This document shows, piece by piece, positions 1 to 5,943 of a stretch of DNA of 6,175 nt. This stretch comes from an uncultured Porphyromonadaceae bacterium (lineage in GTDB: Bacteria > Bacteroidota > Bacteroidia > Bacteroidales > Muribaculaceae): positions 1 through 6,175 of the forward strand of contig USKE01000137.1 in NCBI GenBank assembly GCA_900555165.1, read 5' to 3'. The notes beneath the pieces are model-generated. The model did no database searches and was not told where the DNA came from. It was given only the letters and a program-made list of their open reading frames with translations. The stretch's first letter is position 1; each line of letters begins with the position of its first letter. The position numbers were made by a program, and so were the translations under genes.

Positions 1-579
1 TCGATAGCCGCCGACCTGCAGTACCGAGTGAAGGCGCATCTGCGCGAGAACAGCCGTCTGAAAGCCGAGATTTCGCACGAGCGCGACCGCGTGCTCTGGC
101 TCACGCTGGCATGCGTGCTCGGCGCGGCGTTGCTGATATGGGCAGGCATCTATCTGGTTCTCAGTCACCGGCTGCACGTCAGGCGCAGAGCTGTCGACTC
201 GCATCAGATTACCACGCTCATCGAGAACCAGAAGATGCTGAACCGCCGTATCGAGCAGCTGCAGTCGGGTGCCGACATGGAGAAGAACTGGAGCGAGCTC
301 ACCCCCTCATCGATGTCGGCCGAGGATACCGCCCGGTTCCGCCACTCGTTCACGGCGCTTTATCCCGAGTTCCTGACCCGTCTGCGCGCCCGTTGCCAGG
401 GGCTTACGCCCGGCGACGAGAACTTGTGCATGCTGATCCGCATCGGTCAGTCCACCGACGACATAGCGCTGGCGCTCGGCATCTCGCGCGCCTCGGTCAA
501 TTCAGCCCGCTACCGCATACGCAAGAAGATGGGTCTGGGGAAGGAGGAATCGCTCGACGACCTCGTCAATTCCCTCTGA
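1..579 (+). CDS. Membrane-anchored LuxR-like HTH transcriptional regulator, C-terminal part (5' truncated)
   Basis: The frame is open from base 1, so the gene begins upstream; a GTG at 28 is internal, not a convincing start. The 192 visible residues show, in order, a charged helical stretch (about 1-31), one transmembrane helix (about 32-54, from LWLTLACVLG), a basic stop-transfer patch (HRLHVRRR), a likely coiled coil (about 65-90) and a C-terminal helix-turn-helix (about 130-190). The last contains LTPGDENLCMLIRIG, then STDDIALALGISRASVNSARYRIRKKMG, the recognition-helix pattern of LuxR/GerE-like domains. Family knowledge: many Bacteroidetes regulators combine N-terminal tetratricopeptide repeats, a membrane helix, a coiled coil and this HTH. 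The missing N-terminus is therefore probably a periplasmic TPR sensor, but that is inference. The HTH would lie in the cytoplasm. Its targets are unknown; the convergent neighbour at 693-1910 is one candidate. The HTH assignment is secure, the sensor part is not. Confidence 0.85.
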   Translation, partial: SIAADLQYRVKAHLRENSRLKAEISHERDRVLWLTLACVLGAALLIWAGIYLVLSHRLHVRRRAVDSHQITTLIENQKMLNRRIEQLQSGADMEKNWSELTPSSMSAEDTARFRHSFTALYPEFLTRLRARCQGLTPGDENLCMLIRIGQSTDDIALALGISRASVNSARYRIRKKMGLGKEESLDDLVNSL

Positions 580-599
580 AATTTCAAGATATAAATAGC

Positions 600-633
600 G
601 ATGGCGCCGTGCCGGTCGAGACATAGCGCCATC
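600..633. terminator. Hairpin between convergent genes, possible bidirectional terminator
   Basis: GATGGCGC (600-607) pairs perfectly with GCGCCATC (626-633) around an 18-nt loop. It starts 21 bp after the stop of the regulator and lies 60 bp beyond the stop of the opposing gene. On the + strand TTTCTGT follows, and on the - strand GCTATTTATAT follows, so the U-tract is weak on both sides. It probably ends transcription of the regulator. The large loop lowers confidence. Confidence 0.5.
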
Positions 634-656
634 TTTCTGTGTTGATTTGTGTGAAA

Positions 657-701
657 CAGTTATATAAGTGTGATTTTACTGTTTTATAAGTGTCATCTTA
701 C
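657..701. repeat. Imperfect 22-bp tandem duplication across a stop codon
   Basis: Bases 657-679 and 679-701 match at 19 of 23 positions with a 22-bp period. The core ATAAGTGT is identical in both copies. The second copy contains the last codons and the TGA stop (695-693, - strand) of the secreted protein gene. The first copy lies just downstream of that stop. Confidence 0.55.
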
Positions 702-1910
702 AATCTGTTTGGTGACGGTGTCGCCGCGGCGCATCAGGTAGATGCCCGGAGCCATATCGCCTTCGACGCGTTTACCCGAGAGGTCGAAGTATTCGGCCGG
801 AGCATTGTCGGTGTCGGCGATGATGCCGTCGATGCCGGCCACCTTGGGCGCGTTCTTCACATACTCGAACAGCGGACCTTCCCATACACAGCGCGAAACG
901 TCGCCGAACTGGTTGAACATGTCGGTTTCGATGCGGTACTGAAGGTCGCCGAGGTATGTCACTTTGGTGACGCCCGAATCGGCGAACGAGCTCTTTATGG
1001 GGAGACCGTGGGGATCGTAGACCGTGATACGCGAGCCCTGGGTGGCGCCGAACGTGAGGTCGACCTCCATCAGGAAACCGCCGCGCATGTCGAACGGCTC
1101 ATAGATGCTGTGTAGATATGACTTGTGCGCGTATTCGCCTGCCAGTGACTCCGGCGAGATCTCTTCGTCGGCTGCGGTGCATAGCACCACCTTCATTATC
1201 GCGCCGGCGCCGCTTACGGTCACAGTCTCGTCAAGGGGCGTGGTGTAGAACTCAAGGTTGTATTCGCCCCAGAACGCAGCGTTGCGGTAAGACCGCACGG
1301 TGTACGAGCCGAGGAGTTCAGGGTCGGTGAGTTCGTAACCGTCCTCGACCTCGGGATAGCCGAAGAATGTGTACTCGGGCGTCACCTCTGCCTTGGCTAT
1401 GTTTACGGTAACCTCCTGGCTGTCGGTCAGGCTGTAGGCCTTACCGTGCAGCTGCCCCGAGATATAGTATTTGTCGCCCTCCTGCGTGATCTCGAAATTG
1501 CCCGAGCTGATTTCGTAGTGGTCGGTGTAGCGGTCTGTGCCGTCATCAACGATGTGGCGCGCCTCGGAATAGTCGCGGATTGTGAAAGGCACATATTTCC
1601 CCTTGTCGTCCCATCCGATGCCTACGGTGTACGAGCCCACCGGTACGCCGGGATCCTCGTTGATCTCGGTGTTGCTGAGCGGGCCGACGGCCTCGAGGGC
1701 CAGCGTCCAGCCTGGATGTTTCGTCGTGTGGTCGGGATAGAAGTCGGTCTCGGTGATGTTGAACACCAGCACGTCGGTTTCAGGCAGCGCACCCGGCTTG
1801 CACATATACTGCATTTTGTTCGGCACGAAATCGACGGTAATCGGTTCGGCACCCCGCATGCCGGCGGTGCAGGCGACCGCCATGATTAAAGGGAGGTAAA
1901 ATTTCTTCAT
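693..1910 (-). CDS. Secreted protein of unknown function with C-terminal sorting-like domain
   Basis: This 405-residue protein is not a recognised enzyme. I start it at the ATG at 1910 (MKKFYLPLIM...) because this gives a signal peptide; the frame runs 25 codons further upstream, but that extension spans the promoter box at 1945-1952. The N-terminus has a basic start and a hydrophobic core at residues 4-13. Cys14 (AVAC) could be a weak lipobox, so a lipoprotein is an alternative to signal peptidase I cleavage. The body looks beta-rich and loosely modular, with GSYTV at 92-96 and again at 201-205 and a related AGEY at 257-260. Residues 373-405 (EYFDLSGKRV, then PGIYLMRRG and KQIVR) match the pattern of C-terminal sorting modules in Bacteroidales exported proteins, often annotated as type A type IX secretion tails. 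It is divergent from another protein with the same tail. Role inferred: cell-surface or secreted structural or binding protein. Confidence 0.8.
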   Translation of the reverse strand: MKKFYLPLIMAVACTAGMRGAEPITVDFVPNKMQYMCKPGALPETDVLVFNITETDFYPDHTTKHPGWTLALEAVGPLSNTEINEDPGVPVGSYTVGIGWDDKGKYVPFTIRDYSEARHIVDDGTDRYTDHYEISSGNFEITQEGDKYYISGQLHGKAYSLTDSQEVTVNIAKAEVTPEYTFFGYPEVEDGYELTDPELLGSYTVRSYRNAAFWGEYNLEFYTTPLDETVTVSGAGAIMKVVLCTAADEEISPESLAGEYAHKSYLHSIYEPFDMRGGFLMEVDLTFGATQGSRITVYDPHGLPIKSSFADSGVTKVTYLGDLQYRIETDMFNQFGDVSRCVWEGPLFEYVKNAPKVAGIDGIIADTDNAPAEYFDLSGKRVEGDMAPGIYLMRRGDTVTKQIVR

Positions 1911-1944
1911 ATAAAAATAATATGTGATGTGGTTGTGAATGGTG

Positions 1945-1952
1945 CAAAGATA
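1945..1952 (-). promoter_or_regulatory. Bacteroidetes-type -7 box for the 693-1910 gene
   Basis: On the - strand the sequence reads TATCTTTG, a perfect match to the Bacteroidetes -7 consensus TAnnTTTG. It lies 34 bp upstream of the chosen ATG, which predicts a leader of roughly 25-30 nt. No good -33 TTTG sits 19-21 bp upstream, so the promoter may be weak or need an activator. Confidence 0.6.
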
Positions 1953-1982
1953 CACATAAAATGGCTCGTTAATTCGGCATGC

Positions 1983-2030
1983 CAATAGATTTTTGTCCGT
2001 ATTTCAATAGATATGGTCGAAATCCATTGA
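1983..2030. promoter_or_regulatory. Three CAATRGAT sites, candidate operator in the divergent spacer
   Basis: CAATAGAT occurs at 1983-1990 and again at 2005-2012, exactly 22 bp apart (about two helical turns). The second copy also forms an imperfect inverted repeat: TCAATAGAT (2004-2012) against ATCCATTGA (2022-2030), 8 of 9 positions complementary, 9-bp spacer. The array ends just before the -33 element of the rightward promoter (2035-2067), where an activator or repressor could act on it. Binding is inferred only. Confidence 0.4.
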
Positions 2031-2034
2031 AAAA

Positions 2035-2067
2035 ATTGTGTGTTTGAAAGAATTCTTATTATATTTG
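2035..2067 (+). promoter_or_regulatory. Bacteroidetes-type promoter for the 2139-4025 gene
   Basis: TATATTTG at 2060-2067 fits the -7 consensus TAnnTTTG. ATTG at 2035-2038, 21 bp upstream, is a near match to the -33 TTTG and correctly spaced. A TTTG at 2043-2046 is too close (13 bp). Transcription would start near 2074, giving a leader of about 65 nt. The leader and start region are AT-rich with no clear Shine-Dalgarno site, as is usual in this phylum. Confidence 0.65.
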
Positions 2068-2138
2068 TGTCAAAATTACATGCTCGCCTAATTCGAGCTC
2101 CAGAATCAATATCACATTCATAACAAATGTCATCATTC

Positions 2139-4025
2139 ATGAAGAAAATTCTACTTTTCCTGTCACTGATCCTGGGCGGCACGGCAGTTTCGTATGCCGA
2201 TCCGGTCACGTTCTACATCGACATTGACGATGCCTCGCACGTCACCGCCGTCGAGACCTGGTACGATAATGAGACCTATACCACCCAGGAGAATCCGATT
2301 CAGCTTGTGAGCGGTCAGAACACACTGTCGATAGACAACAATTACCACACGGTGCAGATCACCGCTGTCGACGGTTTCTTCATCACAAGCTGCGTGCGTC
2401 AGTCGACCGGCGCCGCCAATTACATCAGCAGCAAGACCAGCACCCAGATCACAGTAAACTCGTATGACAATATCGAGGGTGATACCTACGTCATCGTCAC
2501 AAAGCCCGAGGCCGAGAGCCGCACCGCCAGCGTGACGGTAAATATCGATGAGCCGGGGGCCATTCAGATGATGCGCTATCAGATCAACGGTTTCGTCACA
2601 TTCACCGAGCCCTCGACCGTAGTAAGATACGATCCCGCCGACGAGCTCCCGCTGCAGTTCGGTACAAAAGACTACCAGAAGAAAATCTACAAGATTACCG
2701 TTTCAGAGGGTACAGTAGAGGAGATGTACGGCACCTGGCGCGTGACACCCGCCGACGGCGCCGTGATAGACATACAGGTGGCTTTCCCCGACAAGGACGT
2801 CACATACACGCTTGAGTCGTCGACCGGCGAGTTCGGGTTCCTTACCGTAAGGGCCGGCAGTCCCCTCCAGCCTGTCGACATCAGCTCTGGCAGCTACACC
2901 GTGAAGGCCGGCACATCTGTCGAGTATTCCTATGACTCGCAGAACTACAAGATCATGGGCATGCAGGTCAACGGTGTCGATAACCCCGGTGCCCTCTACT
3001 CATACAGTTTCACCGCCTCTGACGATGCTACCCACAGCTTTACCGTGCGCCGCTACGAGCCGTTCAACGCCACCGTGCATGTGAACTTCCCCGACAAGGC
3101 GCGTGTCTACAAGGGCAGCTCATACGGCACCCTGGTCGAAGGCACCGACGGTGTGTTCACCATCCCCATGCAGGAGCCCTACGACAACCAGCTTACCGTG
3201 ATGCCCGAACAGGGATATTACATCGACAACGTTACCGTCGACCCCGTTGACGAAAACCTGTCGTTCTCCAAGAGCTCATTATCATATACCTGCTCCAGCG
3301 GTGCCTGCGATATCTATGTCACCATGGCCGAGGTGCTCTATGACCACAAGACCGCGCTGTTCATCGACAATGCCGAGGCTCTGAGCTATTTCGGCTCGAT
3401 GAACGCTTTCGACGGTGCAAACGTGTTCCCCGAGCCCCAGACTGGTTACAATGTTTATGATGTGTCACTGGCTGGGTCGCCGGCATCAATCAGCGGATAT
3501 ATCAATGAACCCGCAGGTCCCGTGACCAATGTCTACCACAACCACCTTGCCGTAGAGAAACAGTCGGAATGGTCGACAAGCTACTCGGTGTATTACACCG
3601 GCAACGACGTGGTGCATGTATATGTGGATGGTCTTCCTACCGCCGCAACCCTGTCGTTTGACATCGAGGATGGTGTCGAGGTAGAGGCCGTGCACAACAA
3701 GGTAGTGCCCGTGACCGACTTCGCCGAGTCTCTCGACCTCTTCAAGGGTGACGAGGTGGCCGTGAAGGTCAACCTCCCAGCCGACGAGTATGAGGTTCTC
3801 GTGAATGACGCCGTGTCGGAACCCGATGCCGAAGGTGCGCATGTGTTCAGCCTCGCTGATGACAGCACCGTGGTCAAGGTAAGCCGCAAAACCGCCCTTG
3901 CAGGCATTGTGGCCGATGACGCCGCAGACGCCCCTGTCTACAATCTGCAGGGTATCCGCGTCGACCGCGACCGTCTTGTGCCCGGCATATATGTTTCGGG
4001 TGGCAAGAAATTCCGCGTGAAATGA
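2139..4025 (+). CDS. Large secreted repeat protein with C-terminal sorting-like domain, function unknown
   Basis: This 628-residue exported protein has no recognisable catalytic motif. The start at 2139 gives a textbook signal peptide (MKKILLFLSLILGGTAVSYA, cleavage probably before DPV); an in-frame ATG at 2127 adds only MSSF and cannot be excluded. The mature part reads as about six divergent beta-rich units: residues 22-121, 130-216, 219-304, 310-396, 403-497 and 502-583. Units typically open with a strand such as VTFYIDIDDA, ASVTVNIDEP, ATVHVNFPDK or ATLSFDIEDG and close with alternating hydrophobic strands (ITVNSY, FTVRR, VHVYVDG, VVKVSRK). This suggests stacked Ig-like or similar sandwich domains. 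Residues 588-628 (VYNLQGIRV, VPGIYVSGGKKFRVK) form a C-terminal sorting-like tail matching that of the divergent neighbour at 693-1910. A surface adhesin or binding role is plausible inference only. A strong terminator follows at 4152-4197, so the gene is probably monocistronic. Confidence 0.82.
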   Translation: MKKILLFLSLILGGTAVSYADPVTFYIDIDDASHVTAVETWYDNETYTTQENPIQLVSGQNTLSIDNNYHTVQITAVDGFFITSCVRQSTGAANYISSKTSTQITVNSYDNIEGDTYVIVTKPEAESRTASVTVNIDEPGAIQMMRYQINGFVTFTEPSTVVRYDPADELPLQFGTKDYQKKIYKITVSEGTVEEMYGTWRVTPADGAVIDIQVAFPDKDVTYTLESSTGEFGFLTVRAGSPLQPVDISSGSYTVKAGTSVEYSYDSQNYKIMGMQVNGVDNPGALYSYSFTASDDATHSFTVRRYEPFNATVHVNFPDKARVYKGSSYGTLVEGTDGVFTIPMQEPYDNQLTVMPEQGYYIDNVTVDPVDENLSFSKSSLSYTCSSGACDIYVTMAEVLYDHKTALFIDNAEALSYFGSMNAFDGANVFPEPQTGYNVYDVSLAGSPASISGYINEPAGPVTNVYHNHLAVEKQSEWSTSYSVYYTGNDVVHVYVDGLPTAATLSFDIEDGVEVEAVHNKVVPVTDFAESLDLFKGDEVAVKVNLPADEYEVLVNDAVSEPDAEGAHVFSLADDSTVVKVSRKTALAGIVADDAADAPVYNLQGIRVDRDRLVPGIYVSGGKKFRVK

Positions 4026-4151
4026 CCCGGCGCCCCTCTTCCGCAAAGATACCGGCAATGATTTGAGTGAATACAGATACTCATTGATAGATATAGTAGT
4101 CCTGTCAGATGGATATTCAGAAAAGAATATAGCATTGTGACAATTATGTGA

Positions 4152-4197
4152 GAGTTCCGCAGCGACTGTGACAGTCTTTGCGGAACTCGTTTTTTTT
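4152..4197 (+). terminator. Strong intrinsic terminator
   Basis: GAGTTCCGC (4152-4160) pairs perfectly with GCGGAACTC (4180-4188). Inside it an A:T and a G:U pair extend the stem, and GACTG (4164-4168) pairs with CAGTC (4172-4176) around a 3-nt loop. After one G comes a run of eight T (4190-4197). It lies 126 bp after the stop of the large secreted protein and insulates the small gene downstream. In the rest of 4026-4151 I see no gene. Confidence 0.9.
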
Positions 4198-4223
4198 ATA
4201 TGGTTTAAGGTTGTTTAAAATTG

Positions 4224-4260
4224 ATGGGCGGTATTGTTGCCCATACTACGGGTAATTTTG
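4224..4260 (+). promoter_or_regulatory. Promoter of the small basic protein gene, with a 6-bp inverted repeat
   Basis: TAATTTTG (4253-4260) is a perfect TAnnTTTG -7 box 26 bp before the ATG at 4287, implying a leader of about 20 nt. The -33 region is poor: ATTG at 4233-4236 leaves only 16 bp. ATGGGC (4224-4229) and GCCCAT (4239-4244) form an inverted repeat with a 9-bp spacer over the -33 position, a possible operator. Confidence 0.55.
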
Positions 4261-4286
4261 CAGTGTGGATAAAAAAGTTATATGAT

Positions 4287-4565
4287 ATGACAACACTCGA
4301 TTTCAACATTACCCGGAATGATTTTACCGTGAACGCGGGCGACGAGATTTTTGCAACCGCCATGCAGCTTGGCCGCACCATTTATAACGCCGCTTTCACC
4401 GGTATACGGTCGGTGAACGACCTGCTGATGGCACTCACACGCGAGCTTGCCGGTTTTTCAGGAATAATCACGATAAATCTGCGCAACCGCACGCAGGGCA
4501 CCACCTCGAAACGTGTGCTCCGCGTGGCAGGTCCGCGCCGGTTCATGCTGTCGCAGGCGGTATGA
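4287..4565 (+). CDS. Small basic protein of unknown function (92 aa)
   Basis: I do not recognise a named family. The start at 4287 (MTTLDFNITRNDF) is chosen because it follows the -7 box at 4253-4260 at normal leader distance. The same frame is open back to a TTG at 4221, but that extension would cross the promoter. There is no signal peptide or membrane segment, so it should be cytoplasmic. The predicted pattern is strand (LDFNITRNDFTV, 4-15), helix (DEIFATAMQLGRTIYNAAF, 19-37), helix (SVNDLLMALTRELAG, 42-56), strand (GIITINLRN, 59-67) and a basic tail (SKRVLRVAGPRRFML, 74-88). The tail is rich in Arg/Lys, consistent with nucleic-acid binding, but that is inference. Upstream it is insulated by the 4152-4197 terminator. 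The only possible operon partner is the tiny reading frame at 4605-4679. Codon use resembles the neighbours, which favours a real gene. Confidence 0.7.
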   Translation: MTTLDFNITRNDFTVNAGDEIFATAMQLGRTIYNAAFTGIRSVNDLLMALTRELAGFSGIITINLRNRTQGTTSKRVLRVAGPRRFMLSQAV

Positions 4566-4604
4566 ACCTCATGACAACACTGACAACTTTAAACTTTTAC
4601 GATT

Positions 4605-4679
4605 ATGATACTCGGAATACTTGTCTTTCTCGTTTTTCTTTGCGAGGCATTACAGGGGAAATGCGGTTCGCGAAATTGA
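4605..4679 (+). CDS. Possible 24-residue hydrophobic peptide
   Basis: The frame from ATG 4605 to TGA 4677-4679 encodes MILGILVFLVFLCEALQGKC followed by GSRN. Residues 2-12 are strongly hydrophobic, then a short polar, basic tail, so the product would insert in or associate with the membrane. It starts 39 bp after the stop of the 92-residue protein, with no terminator between, and could be co-transcribed with it. It ends 12 bp before the convergent queA stop. There is no Shine-Dalgarno site, but most genes here lack one. Such a short frame can occur by chance; conservation would decide. Confidence 0.35.
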   Translation: MILGILVFLVFLCEALQGKCGSRN

Positions 4680-4691
4680 ATCAGGTTTTGG

Positions 4692-5921
4692 TCACAGCAG
4701 CAGTGAGGCGTCGCCGTAGCTGAGGAATCGGAATCCGTTTTCGAGGGCGAAGTCATACATCGGGCGCCAGTCGCCGCCGGTGAAAGCCGATACCAGCAGC
4801 AGCAGTGTCGACTGAGGCTGGTGGAAGTTGGTCACCATCCCGCTGACGATGCGGTAGCGGTAGCCCGGCGCGATAATGATGCGTGTCTGGGCCATGAATG
4901 TATCCTGGCCGGCGCCCTCAAGACTGTCGGCCAGGGCTGTAAGCGCCTGTCGCGGGGTGATGTCGTCGCCGGCATGCGTATATGGCTCCCACTGCGGAAC
5001 CTCCCCCAGCCATGTGCCGCGCACTGTCATGGCTCCGGCATGATAGAGGCTTTCGAGGGTGCGCACCGAAGTGGTGCCCACGGCAATCACGCGCCGGTCT
5101 GTCCCGGCAAGCTCGCGGATTAGCCGCACGGGCACTGCGATGAACTCGCTGTGCATCTCATGTTCGCCGATTTCGTCTGACTTCACGGGCTGGAACGTGC
5201 CTGCGCCTACGTGCAGGGTGAGTTCGCGCCGCGGGATGCCGCGTCGGCTTATCTCGTCAAGCACCTCGTCGGTGAAGTGCAGACCCGCCGTGGGGGCGGC
5301 CACCGAGCCGTCGATGTGCGAGTAGACCGTCTGGTAGTCGGTTGAATCGGAATCTTCCGTTCCGCGGTTCAGATATGGCGGGATGGGTATCTCGCCCGCC
5401 GCCGATATGATTTGCGAGAATGTCACGGCCGGGTTGTCCCAGGTGAATGTCACCACCGATGCGTTCCCCTCGCGGCCCTGGCGGGTGGCGGTGAGCGTGA
5501 GTGCCTCCTCGCCGATTGTGAGCGGCATGGTCAGCGCTCCCTCTTTCCAGCGCTTGGAATTCCCCACGAAACATTTCCACGAGCACATCGCCGTGGCGGC
5601 GAAGTTCTGCGCGTAATCGGCCGGTTCAACCGGTTCGAGGCAGAAGATCTCGATGAGCGCGCCTGCGTGGTCGGCTCCTTTGCGGAACCGCAGACGGGCG
5701 TTGATGACGCGTGTGTTGTTGTAGACAAGCATGGCGTCGGCCGGGAGCAGGCCGGGCAGTTCGCTGAACCGGTGCTCGGTCACGGCGCCGTCGGCAGTGC
5801 GCACAAGCAGTTTGCAGGCGGCGCGGTCGGCCAGCGGGTGGCGTGCTATGCGCTCGTCGGGCAACGGATAGTTGAAATCTTCAATGCGTATGTGGCCGAT
5901 CTGTTCCGGGGTAGCGTTCAT
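4692..5921 (-). CDS. queA: S-adenosylmethionine:tRNA ribosyltransferase-isomerase (QueA), long form
   Basis: This cytoplasmic enzyme transfers and rearranges the ribosyl part of S-adenosylmethionine onto preQ1 at tRNA position 34, giving epoxyqueuosine, the penultimate step of queuosine synthesis. QueA signatures run through all 409 residues: LVYNNTRVINARL (65-77), AGEIPIPPYLNR (175-186), YQTVY (196-200), GSVAAPTAGLHF (205-216), LHVGAGTFQPV (236-246), HEMHSEF (254-260), VGTTSVRTLES (281-291), TNFHQPQSTLLLLVSAF (364-380) and SYGDASLLL (401-409). The Escherichia coli enzyme has about 356 residues. Much of the extra length is an insertion at about 298-344 (VPQWEPYTHAGDDITPRQAL region) between the TTSVR motif and the TNFH motif; the EIFCLEP to NSKRWK region (91-126) also differs. 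No frameshift or missing motif is seen. The start at 5921 follows a -7 box at 5944-5951. It is divergent from a DUF2027 gene and alone in its transcript here. I see no clear terminator after its stop. Confidence 0.93.
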   Translation of the reverse strand: MNATPEQIGHIRIEDFNYPLPDERIARHPLADRAACKLLVRTADGAVTEHRFSELPGLLPADAMLVYNNTRVINARLRFRKGADHAGALIEIFCLEPVEPADYAQNFAATAMCSWKCFVGNSKRWKEGALTMPLTIGEEALTLTATRQGREGNASVVTFTWDNPAVTFSQIISAAGEIPIPPYLNRGTEDSDSTDYQTVYSHIDGSVAAPTAGLHFTDEVLDEISRRGIPRRELTLHVGAGTFQPVKSDEIGEHEMHSEFIAVPVRLIRELAGTDRRVIAVGTTSVRTLESLYHAGAMTVRGTWLGEVPQWEPYTHAGDDITPRQALTALADSLEGAGQDTFMAQTRIIIAPGYRYRIVSGMVTNFHQPQSTLLLLVSAFTGGDWRPMYDFALENGFRFLSYGDASLLL

Positions 5922-5943
5922 TGGGGGTATATGTTTTGGCCTG

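Noticed and set aside
111..626. 171-codon second frame inside the regulator
   Set aside because: It overlaps the HTH regulator in another frame, is rich in Arg and Pro, and shows no motif.
1911..1985. 25-codon N-terminal extension of the 693-1910 protein (start at 1985)
   Set aside because: The extension spans the -7 box at 1945-1952, lacks signal-peptide character and would bury the MKKFYLPLIM signal sequence.
1907..2209. 100-codon - strand frame across the divergent spacer
   Set aside because: It covers both promoters and the signal-peptide regions of the two secreted genes; the translation has no domain or motif.
4044..4051. CAAAGATA, a perfect minus-strand TATCTTTG -7 box just after the large secreted gene
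   Set aside because: It would drive an antisense RNA into the 3' end of that gene, but there is no -33 element 19-21 bp upstream and no gene behind it, so a chance match is likely.
3486..4058. 190-codon - strand frame opposite the large secreted protein
   Set aside because: It is a complementary shadow of the repeat protein's 3' end with no recognisable motif and no signal peptide.
4056..4086. CAATGA / TCATTG inverted repeat after the large secreted gene
   Set aside because: The arms are only 6 bp with a 19-nt loop and no T-run; the strong terminator at 4152-4197 explains termination better.
4221..4286. Upstream extension of the 92-residue protein to a TTG start
   Set aside because: It would place the start codon upstream of the -7 box at 4253-4260, so the transcript could not contain it.
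4642..4671. Hairpin GCGA/TCGC plus GCATT/AATGC as a queA terminator
   Set aside because: The stem is interrupted and no T-run follows on either strand, so I do not call a terminator.
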